DNA from: Rhodospirillales bacterium
Lineage (GTDB): Bacteria; Pseudomonadota; Alphaproteobacteria; Acetobacterales; Acetobacteraceae
NCBI GenBank assembly: GCA_028870815.1
Contig: JAGWOU010000106.1
Coordinates: 1-6,521 of the forward strand
Direction: 5' to 3'
DNA length: 6,521 bases
Shown here: positions 1-5,349 of the stretch, piece by piece
Numbering within the stretch: position 1 is the first letter of the stretch
Layout of the letters: each line of letters begins with the position of its first letter
Notes under the pieces: generated by a model
The model's input: the letters and a program-made list of their open reading frames with translations, nothing else
The model's database searches: none
What the model was told of the DNA's origin: nothing
Made by a program: the position numbers and the translations under genes

Positions 1-977
1 GATAGCGGGTTTGTCAGGCAGTCGGGAGCCGGAAAGATCTCGCGCGCTTCCGGCTCTTCCGGCAGATCAAGGCCGGTACGTTCCACATAGGCGTCAGCCA
101 TATCCAGAAGCTCGTTGTAATTGGCATCCCCTGCGGCCACGGTTTTGTACAGATTATCGGCAAAACTCAGCACGCCGTTCTCGAACCCCGTGGTCAAACC
201 GGTCAGGATAACGCCTTCACCGCCAAGCCGGCGGAAATCCATGGTTCTGCCTCCATAGGCACCGCTGACCGAGATCGTTACATGCTCCGTGCCCGGCGAC
301 GGTGCCGCTATGTCCCAAAGGCCAAGTACGCCCAGCCACCACACGAAATCCCGCCCGCGGTAGCGGCGCGGCGGACGGTCATGAGGCCCCACCGACAAGA
401 ACGCCTTGCGGCCCGCGCGGTTAAGTTCGTCGGCAATCTGAGCGCCAGAAGACCCCGCGCCGACGACCATCACCGCGCCCTCTGGAAGTTGGTTGGGATT
501 TTTGTAGTGAAAGGAATGGATCTGCATCACCCCAGCGGTCTCGGGTACGATCGGCGGAATCACCGGATGTTGGAAGGCTCCTGTGGCGGCGACGATGCGG
601 CGCGCCTCGATCTCGCCGGCGCTCGTTTTGACGAGAAAGCCGCCCTTGCCGGGTTGGCGCAAAGCCTCAAGCACCTCGACCCCTTCGCGGATTGGCGCCT
701 TGATCATCGCGGCGTAGTCGACGAGATACTGTGCCAAACGGTCTTTAGTGACAAATTCGTCAGGATCGTTACCCTCGAACTCAAGGTTTGGAAACCGGTC
801 GTGCCAGGCTGGCCCGTTCGCGACGAGGTTATCCCAACGTCCTGTACGCCAAGCCTCGGCCGTGCGTTGCTTTTCCAACACCAGATGGGGGACGCCGGCT
901 TTACCAAGATGCTCGCTCATGGCGATACCTGCCTGTCCGCCTCCGACGATCAGCGTATCAGTCTTTTCCACGGGCAT
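1..977 (-). CDS. FAD/NAD(P)-dependent flavin monooxygenase-like oxidoreductase, C-terminus beyond window edge
   Basis: An uninterrupted minus-strand frame runs from the ATG at 977 off the left edge, giving 325 residues with no stop. Seen: an N-terminal FAD-binding Rossmann motif (VGGGQAG, residues 11-17), an ATG-type motif (AATGAF, 130-135) that closes the FAD domain, a segment QIHSFHYKNP (152-161) at the place of the flavin monooxygenase fingerprint, and a second dinucleotide-binding motif (VVGAGSSG, 171-178) for NADPH. The strict FxGxxxHxxxY/F spacing is not met. This layout fits the class B flavin monooxygenase/CzcO-like group (COG2072), soluble enzymes that use NADPH and O2 to oxygenate small substrates; the substrate here cannot be told. 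From memory, relatives are about 420-450 residues, so roughly the last 100 are missing. The start is supported by GAGGAGGGG at 986-994, 8 bases upstream. The gene is monocistronic as far as visible, preceded by a possible TetR-type operator at 1020-1038. It could also be a thioredoxin-reductase-like flavoprotein, but no CxxC is seen. Confidence 0.88.
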   Translation of the reverse strand, partial: MPVEKTDTLIVGGGQAGIAMSEHLGKAGVPHLVLEKQRTAEAWRTGRWDNLVANGPAWHDRFPNLEFEGNDPDEFVTKDRLAQYLVDYAAMIKAPIREGVEVLEALRQPGKGGFLVKTSAGEIEARRIVAATGAFQHPVIPPIVPETAGVMQIHSFHYKNPNQLPEGAVMVVGAGSSGAQIADELNRAGRKAFLSVGPHDRPPRRYRGRDFVWWLGVLGLWDIAAPSPGTEHVTISVSGAYGGRTMDFRRLGGEGVILTGLTTGFENGVLSFADNLYKTVAAGDANYNELLDMADAYVERTGLDLPEEPEAREIFPAPDCLTNPL

Positions 978-1019
978 ATCCGCATCCCCTCCTCATAAAT
1001 CATAAAACCTGCCGGACGC

Positions 1020-1038
1020 AGACTGTTATATTCGGTCT
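1020..1038. promoter_or_regulatory. Candidate TetR-family operator dyad upstream of the flavoprotein gene
   Basis: The half-sites AGACTG (1020-1025) and CGGTCT (1033-1038) form an interrupted inverted repeat, AGACyG-N7-CrGTCT, in which five of six positions per arm are symmetric. It lies 43 bases upstream of the flavoprotein start at 977, where a repressor would block transcription. AGACC/GGTCT half-sites are known from several TetR-family operators such as NemR, which often control flavin oxidoreductases. No regulator gene is visible in the window, and the promoter hexamers are not clear: TATAAC lies inside the dyad on the minus strand, but no well-spaced -35 was found. The regulatory role is an inference. 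Confidence 0.35.
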
Positions 1039-1258
1039 AAATGAGGGGTGGATCAGCAACAACTATGATTTTTCGTAGCATTGGTTAGGTTACCCGAACC
1101 TTTAGTGTTGCCACGTCTACGTAGGCTATCGTGCTCAATTTTAGCGGCTTGCCGGATATTTTATGCCTGTGTGATTGAAATGGCGCGACCACGCGGGTTA
1201 GTCGAGATGGACGATATTTATCTTCACGATTTGTGGGCTTGAGGCAAGCATACCTATG

Positions 1259-1345
1259 CTCGAAAAGGATTTGCGCTTCCTTCAGGCTGTAGAAGGTTTC
1301 TTCGTTCAGCAGCTCGTCACGTAACTTTCTATTGAAGCTCTCGAA
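1259..1345 (-). pseudogene. IS3-family OrfB transposase, C-terminal fragment (DDE integrase core)
   Basis: These 29 codons contain the peptide ESFNRKLRDELLNEETFYS followed by LKEAQ, a hallmark of the end of the rve/DDE core of IS3-family OrfB. The glutamate of ESF corresponds to the last catalytic acidic residue of the DDE triad. Upstream in the same frame are stops (TGA and TAG within 30 bases), so the preceding core with the two aspartates is absent. Downstream, after LFE, the frame stays open but the usual W-R-x-x-Y-N-x-x-R-P-H-x-x-L signature is not recognisable, so the end has been replaced or has diverged. The match is short, but the motif is distinctive. Confidence 0.75.
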
Positions 1346-1368
1346 CAGGAATGCCCCTGACTATCATG

Positions 1369-1443
1369 GCCTTGGCCTGTTTGATCCTCAATCCGTCAGA
1401 ATAGTACAAAAATGCGCCCCGTACCCATCTGCTTCGTCGGCAC
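1369..1443 (-). pseudogene. Possible IS3-family OrfA start, broken by a stop codon
   Basis: The GTG at 1441-1443 sits 6 bases after the perfect Shine-Dalgarno AAGGAGGT. The first codons give MPTKQMGTGRIFVLF, then an in-frame TGA (1396-1398), then RIEDQTGQG. This resembles the start of OrfA proteins of the form MPxKxxxxEqIvxxLRQiEvxxxqG, the helix-turn-helix partner of OrfB. The similarity is weak and was judged by eye; the strong ribosome binding site and the OrfB piece just downstream support it. It could also be chance. Confidence 0.4.
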
Positions 1444-1616
1444 ACCAATACCTCCTTATCTAAACAAGTTGTCTCAATTCAACTGGTTTAAAAATCTCCA
1501 GGTAGACCAACACCACCACGCTAGAGGTCGGTGATCCCCCGCATGTCTTCTAGTCTCACGAACAAATCAATTATCTCGGCGATACAGATTATGGTTATAT
1601 CTCGATAAGCGATTTT

Positions 1617-2048
1617 CTAAGTGGTGATATAGCTGCGTAGGGAAGCAACTTCGAATTCGGCCTCTTCAAGCCGGGCCTTTACTAGATCGCCTATGCTCAC
1701 AATTCCGACGAGGGCGTGATTGTCAAAAACAGGCAGATGCCGGCAACGCTTGTTGGTCATCATCATCATGGCATCAAGTATTGTTGTCTCGGGGCTACAG
1801 GAGACCACGAGCGTTGTCATGAGATCTGCTGCTGTCCAGTGGTTGGAATGCTCACCTAGGTCACCGACGAAGCGCATGATGTCGCGCTCCGAGAGCATGC
1901 CAACAAGAACACCATGATCGTCGACCACCGGCGCCGCACCGACACGCCTTGCGGTGAGAAACTTTGCCACCTGTTGAATCGTCTGGTTACTGCTGAGCAC
2001 AATTGAACCCCAGCCTTTCTCGTCGAGAATTTGGCGGATGGTTGTCAT
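1617..2048 (-). CDS. Two-CBS-domain protein (143 aa)
   Basis: A small soluble protein made almost entirely of a CBS pair (Bateman module). CBS1 covers about residues 8-64 and ends with GMLSERD (50-56); CBS2 covers about 75-128 and ends with GIVSIGD (115-121). The G-x-x-S-x-x-D/G-x-x-S-x-x-D signatures mark the ribose/phosphate-binding ends of adenosyl-ligand pockets (AMP, ATP, NAD(H) or SAM in characterised relatives). No catalytic or DNA-binding domain is attached, so it probably acts as a ligand sensor or partner-binding protein; its target is unknown. The C-terminal helix KARLEEAEFEVASLRSYI is typical of this stand-alone group, and the length is normal for it. The ATG at 2046-2048 is chosen because the family usually begins MTTIRQIL and GGAGA lies 7 bases upstream. 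An upstream GTG at 2186 would add 46 residues with a cysteine cluster. It lies in the same orientation as nuoN, about 308 bases after it, so co-transcription is possible but unproven. Confidence 0.88.
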   Translation of the reverse strand: MTTIRQILDEKGWGSIVLSSNQTIQQVAKFLTARRVGAAPVVDDHGVLVGMLSERDIMRFVGDLGEHSNHWTAADLMTTLVVSCSPETTILDAMMMMTNKRCRHLPVFDNHALVGIVSIGDLVKARLEEAEFEVASLRSYITT

Positions 2049-2055
2049 GATCCAT

Positions 2056-2060
2056 TCTCC
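2056..2060 (-). promoter_or_regulatory. Ribosome binding site deciding the CBS protein start
   Basis: GGAGA (minus strand, 2060 back to 2056) lies 7 bases before the ATG at 2046-2048. It favours this start over the in-frame ATG at 2067-2069 and the GTG at 2184-2186, neither of which shows a comparable site. Confidence 0.6.
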
Positions 2061-2294
2061 GCGTTTCATGCCGGATCCGCTCGAAATACCAGTTCGTGTC
2101 TTCCTCCGGCACAGACAATTCTGGCACGCTTCCAGGTGATCAGTTTTGCAAATGCCACACCAACCTTGCCCCTCGGCGCTTTGCACCGGCGACCACTCGT
2201 AAGCAAGTTACATTATGCGCCTTTTAGGCTTTCGGAGCCAGCGCGAAGGTGTAAAAGCATCCGACCAAGCCATGCAGAATGCACTGCGGTAGAA

Positions 2295-2311
2295 ATCGTG
2301 CTTTGCACGAT
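2295..2311 (-). terminator. Hairpin that may terminate the nuo transcript
   Basis: ATCGTGC-AAA-GCACGAT (minus strand) is a perfect 7-bp stem with a 3-base loop, located 46-62 bases after the nuoN stop. It is followed on the minus strand by TTCT, giving a short run of T that continues the stem end (ATTTCT). The stem is only moderately GC-rich and the T tract is weak, so termination may be partial, or the hairpin may serve as a 3' RNA-stability element. Confidence 0.4.
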
Positions 2312-2356
2312 GCTCTGGCGGTGCAGCATATACGCCAACTTCACAGGCAGGGCGAA

Positions 2357-3805
2357 TTAAGGTGTAGACCCAATGGTCATCCGGATCAGCGCGATCGCGG
2401 GCGCCGGATAGGTGCCAAACACCAGCAGCAAAAACAAGAGGATTGCGATAAGCGCATTACCAATCAACGGCGACACGGCGGTTGGGGCGCAGGTTTGTTC
2501 GTCCGGCACTGGCATCGCCATGGCAACCAGCACGCGCAAATAATAATAAAGGCCGATCACACTGCCGAGTACGAGTGCAGCCACTGGCCAGAATAATCCC
2601 GCACCGACACCGGCAACGACGAGGTAAAATTTGCCGATGAAACCCATCGTTGGTGGCATTCCGGCGAGCGAGAGCAGCATCAAGGCCAGGCTGCCGGCCA
2701 GAAACGGGCGGGTACGGAAGAGGCCCCGATAGTCCTCGATCCGGTCTGTATCGCGCCCTGCCCCCGATGTGTTGAGCAGCGCGATAATACCGAAGGCGCC
2801 GAGGTTGGCCACTGCATAGGCCGCGAGATAGAACGCGGCTGCCTGGACGCCCAACGATCCCGCGGCAAGAAAGGCGACCAGCAAATAACCGAAATGGGCA
2901 ATTGAGGAATAGGCAAGCAGGCGCTTCAAATTATTCTGCAGCAAAGCGAGCAGATTGCCGCCGAGCATGGAGAGGATCGCGATTCCGGCAAGGCCGGTGC
3001 GCAACGCGGTATCGGCCTGGCCGCCAGCGAGGATGAAATACCGAAGGATCACCGCGAAGACGGCGATCTTAGAAACAACCGCGATGAAGCCCGTGATCGG
3101 CGCCGGTGCGCCTTCATAGATGTCGGGCGTCCACATATGAAATGGTACCAATGAGAGCTTGAAGCCGATGCCGGTAAGGATCATGGCGACGCCGACAAGG
3201 CGATAAAGATCGAGCTGTGTTCCCGCGCGGGCCAGCACGCCGATCTGGGCGAATGACATGGTGCCGAGATCGATATAGATCAACGCCATGCCGAAAAGCA
3301 AAAATGCAGAGGCAGCGCCGCCGAGGATAAGATATTTGGTGGCGGCTTCGGCGGGATAATCGCGCGGGCTGACATATGCGATCAGGCCGAGCAGAGAGAT
3401 GCTGAGCGTCTCGAGGCCGAGAAAGAAGGACGCAAAGTGGATGGATGCTGGCAGCACGGCGGCGCCCAGCGTCGCCATGAGCAGCAGCAGGTAATATTCC
3501 TCGCGTGGCCCCCGCGCCTGCCCATCGAGATAGACATAGGAGAGAACGGCAACAACCAGCGCTGAACCGAGCACCAGACCGGAATAGAAAAGCACGGTGC
3601 CATCGACGATGAAAAGCGGTGTCACCTGGGTGGGCGTTGAGGGCGCCGCAAGCGGCAGCGCGATGCAGCAGAACGCCAGACCAATGATGGTCGAGAGGGC
3701 GGTGAGGCGATGGCTGCGGTGGATGGCGATCAGCAGCATCACCGCGATCGTCACCACGCCGAGTAGGGTAAAGGGCGCGAAGGCCACAAACGCCGCTGCA
3801 GTCAT
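2357..3805 (-). CDS. nuoN: NADH-quinone oxidoreductase subunit N
   Basis: Antiporter-like membrane subunit of complex I. It forms the proton channel nearest the E-channel module in the inner-membrane arm. The 482-residue protein is hydrophobic throughout, with about 14 membrane segments, and is full length for the family. The charged residues of the proton path are present: E132 in LETLSIS, K157 in TKYLILG, K216 in GFKLSLVPFHMWTPDIYEG, K246 in SKIAVF, K294 in NNLKRLLAYSSIAHFGY and K392 in GFIGKFY. These lie within three positions of E. coli NuoN E133, K158, K217, K247, K295 and K395. The motifs (REEYYLLLLMATLG, GSVIGLYYYLRV) are of the E. coli/Pseudomonas type. The ATG at 3803-3805 overlaps the nuoM stop as ATGA and is preceded by GGAGG (3813-3817) with a 7-base gap, so it can initiate well on its own as well as by coupling. 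It appears to be the last gene of the operon. Confidence 0.97.
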   Translation of the reverse strand: MTAAAFVAFAPFTLLGVVTIAVMLLIAIHRSHRLTALSTIIGLAFCCIALPLAAPSTPTQVTPLFIVDGTVLFYSGLVLGSALVVAVLSYVYLDGQARGPREEYYLLLLMATLGAAVLPASIHFASFFLGLETLSISLLGLIAYVSPRDYPAEAATKYLILGGAASAFLLFGMALIYIDLGTMSFAQIGVLARAGTQLDLYRLVGVAMILTGIGFKLSLVPFHMWTPDIYEGAPAPITGFIAVVSKIAVFAVILRYFILAGGQADTALRTGLAGIAILSMLGGNLLALLQNNLKRLLAYSSIAHFGYLLVAFLAAGSLGVQAAAFYLAAYAVANLGAFGIIALLNTSGAGRDTDRIEDYRGLFRTRPFLAGSLALMLLSLAGMPPTMGFIGKFYLVVAGVGAGLFWPVAALVLGSVIGLYYYLRVLVAMAMPVPDEQTCAPTAVSPLIGNALIAILLFLLLVFGTYPAPAIALIRMTIGSTP

Positions 3806-5349
3806 CGTGTTTCCTCCACGAACTGCTGGGATACACCCGCAGATGGTGCGCCGTCCTGCTGCAGAACCGCCAGCCCCGGGGCCACTTCGTCAAGAACCGG
3901 CTGCGGGTAGAGACCGAGCCCAATAATCGTGAGCGCCAGCACCGCCATGACCGCGAGATGCGGTGCGGTGAGATCAATGAGCTTTGCCGCATTGGGTTGC
4001 GGCATAGCGTTGCCGTGGAAGGCCCGCTGGACCAGCAGCAGCGCGTAGGCGGCACCTGCAACGAGCCCGGTGGCAGCGATGATGGTGAAGGGCACGCTGA
4101 CGTGGAAACTGCCGAGCAGGATCAAAAACTCGCCGATGAAATTGCCGAGACCGGGCAGGCCGAGTGAGGCGATCGCGAACATCATCCCGAAAGCCGAAAG
4201 CCGCGGTATCGTGCCCCACAGCCCGCCCATAAGCCGCATGTCGCGGGTATGGATGCGTTCCTGCAGGGCGCCGACCAGAATGAAGAGCGCACCGGTGCTG
4301 ATGCCATGCGCCAACATTTGCATGACCACGCCTTGAAGGGCGAGGGTGTTCCAGGCAAATACGCCGAGCAGCACGAAGCCCATATGGCTGACACTGCTAT
4401 AGGCGACGAGCCGCTTCATGTCATTCTGACCAAAAGCGAGCAGCGCGGCGTAAAGAATCCCGATCACCCCGAGTGCCATCGCGACCGGTGCGAAGGCGTG
4501 GGCGGCATCAGGGAACAGCGGCACGACGAAGCGGATCAGACCATAGGCACCCGTCTTCAGCAGAATGCCGGCAAGAAGCACGGAGCCTGCTGTCGGCGCC
4601 TCGGTATGGGCATCAGGCAGCCAAGTGTGGAACGGCACCGCCGGGAGTTTGACCGCAAAGGCGATAAAAAAACCAAGCATCAGCCAGAAGGCTGTGGTGG
4701 GGCTCATCTTGGTGCCGAGCAGCGCCAGGTAGTCGAAGGTGAAATGGCCGGTCTCGTGCTGGTGAATGAAGACGAGTACCAGGATCGCGACCAGCATGAG
4801 GAGGCCGCTGCCCTGGGTGAAGATGAAGAACTTGATCGCGGCATAGAAGCGATGCTCGTGGCCCCAGAGCGCGATCAGGAAATACATCGGCACCAGCATC
4901 AATTCCCAGAAGAAAAAGAACAGGAACAGATCGAGTGCGAGGAACACGCCGATCACACCGGTAACGGACCAGAGCAGATTGGCGTGGAACAGACCGACCC
5001 GATCGCGGATTTCGGTCCAGGAAATGATTACCGAGGCGAGACCGAGCACGATCGTGAGCAGGATGAGCACCAGACTTAGCCCATCGAGATTGAGCTCGAA
5101 GGAGATGCCGAGTTGGGGAATCCAGGGACGGTCAAAACTTGCGATCCACGCAGTCTGACCAGGTGAGATGACGGAAGAAGAAATGATGGTGGAAGAGGTG
5201 GCTGTGCTGAGCAGGGGTAAGGCGACGAGGAGGTCGATGATGAGCACGAAAAGAGCAATCCAGCGCGGCCAGTCCGGATGCCGCGCGCCTGCGGCCCAGG
5301 CAAGAACGCCACCGACCGCCGGTATAAAGAGGAGCCAGAGCAAAATCAT
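3802..5349 (-). CDS. nuoM: NADH-quinone oxidoreductase subunit M
   Basis: Middle antiporter-like subunit of the complex I membrane arm, translocating protons in the inner membrane between NuoN and NuoL. With the ATG at 5347-5349 it is 515 residues, a normal family length, with about 14 hydrophobic segments. Key residues seen: E149 in FFFFWELMLVPMY (E. coli E144), K234 in AVKLPAVPFHTWLPDAHTEA, K265 in GILLKTGAYG, K312 and H322 in MKRLVAYSSVSHMGF, and E407 in GNFIGEFLIL; K234, K265 and E407 carry the same numbers as in E. coli. The frame is open further upstream to 5466, but that extension is hydrophilic, lies inside nuoL and is not family-like. The chosen ATG forms an ATGA overlap with the nuoL stop. 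No strong Shine-Dalgarno is seen there, so coupled translation is likely. A 10-base palindrome CGCTATAGCG (5358-5367) sits 8 bases upstream. The serine/threonine-rich stretch at residues 49-63 is a plausible periplasmic loop. Confidence 0.97.
   Translation of the reverse strand: MILLWLLFIPAVGGVLAWAAGARHPDWPRWIALFVLIIDLLVALPLLSTATSSTIISSSVISPGQTAWIASFDRPWIPQLGISFELNLDGLSLVLILLTIVLGLASVIISWTEIRDRVGLFHANLLWSVTGVIGVFLALDLFLFFFFWELMLVPMYFLIALWGHEHRFYAAIKFFIFTQGSGLLMLVAILVLVFIHQHETGHFTFDYLALLGTKMSPTTAFWLMLGFFIAFAVKLPAVPFHTWLPDAHTEAPTAGSVLLAGILLKTGAYGLIRFVVPLFPDAAHAFAPVAMALGVIGILYAALLAFGQNDMKRLVAYSSVSHMGFVLLGVFAWNTLALQGVVMQMLAHGISTGALFILVGALQERIHTRDMRLMGGLWGTIPRLSAFGMMFAIASLGLPGLGNFIGEFLILLGSFHVSVPFTIIAATGLVAGAAYALLLVQRAFHGNAMPQPNAAKLIDLTAPHLAVMAVLALTIIGLGLYPQPVLDEVAPGLAVLQQDGAPSAGVSQQFVEETR

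Larger units (their letters stand above)
1259..1457 (-). mobile_element. Decayed, internally deleted IS3-family insertion sequence
   Basis: Read on the minus strand, this segment starts with a perfect Shine-Dalgarno AAGGAGGT (1450-1457) and a GTG at 1441-1443. A peptide resembling the first residues of IS3 OrfA follows, and then, about 25 bases further on, a piece of OrfB from near its C-terminus. In an intact element of this family these two points are roughly 1 kb apart, so most of orfA and orfB has been lost. A TG-starting sequence, TGAATTGAGACAACTTG (1481 back to 1465), is a possible left terminus, but no matching inverted repeat was found on the other side, so the boundaries are unknown. 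The element cannot encode transposase and would be immobile by itself. Confidence 0.6.
978..1616. other. Gene-poor, AT-richer stretch between the flavoprotein and CBS genes
   Basis: This stretch is visibly poorer in G and C than the flanking genes and carries no intact gene on either strand. It holds the flavoprotein leader and candidate operator (978-1045), a short dyad AGGTTacccgAACCT (1087-1101), the 8-base palindrome CTACGTAG (1117-1124), the IS3-family relic (about 1259-1457), and an imperfect direct repeat TATCTCG(gc)GATA at 1572-1584 and 1598-1607 just beyond the CBS stop. No tRNA, CRISPR or convincing terminator was seen. The remainder (about 1046-1258 and 1485-1570) shows nothing I can name and may be further decayed mobile DNA. 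Confidence 0.6.
2049..2356. other. Intergenic region between nuoN and the CBS gene
   Basis: About 308 bases without a convincing gene. It holds a perfect hairpin (2295-2311) close to the nuoN end, and a nested dyad around 2217-2244 (outer GCGC/GCGC, inner GGCT-TTCGG-AGCC) that could fold in RNA. An open extension of the CBS frame (2049-2186) encodes a cysteine cluster, CGIC and CQNCLC. No clear sigma-70 promoter for the CBS gene was recognised. The genes often found after nuoN in Alphaproteobacteria (birA, a pantothenate kinase) are not here. Confidence 0.5.

Noticed and set aside
282..998. Long plus-strand open frame (238 codons) over the left-hand gene
   Set aside because: It lies antisense to the flavoprotein, whose minus-strand frame has clear Rossmann motifs. 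The plus-strand peptide has no recognisable domain and reflects GC-rich codon bias.
1521..1616. 31 open codons in frame after the CBS stop, a possible read-through tail
   Set aside because: A run of this length is not unusual by chance, no family resemblance was seen, and the CBS protein already has a normal C-terminus.
2217..2244. Nested GCGC/GGCT dyad as a riboswitch or terminator
   Set aside because: Stems are only 4 bp each, no T tract follows on either strand, and no known riboswitch core was recognised.
3114..4061. Minus-strand frame of 315 codons spanning the nuoM/nuoN junction
   Set aside because: It is an out-of-frame shadow of nuoM and nuoN, Arg/Ser/Cys-rich with no domain, while both nuo frames are intact and conserved.
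4249..5079. Plus-strand open frame of 276 codons rich in E, Q and H
   Set aside because: It is the complement of hydrophobic nuoM codons; the composition is the expected mirror of membrane helices and there is no ribosome binding site or family resemblance.
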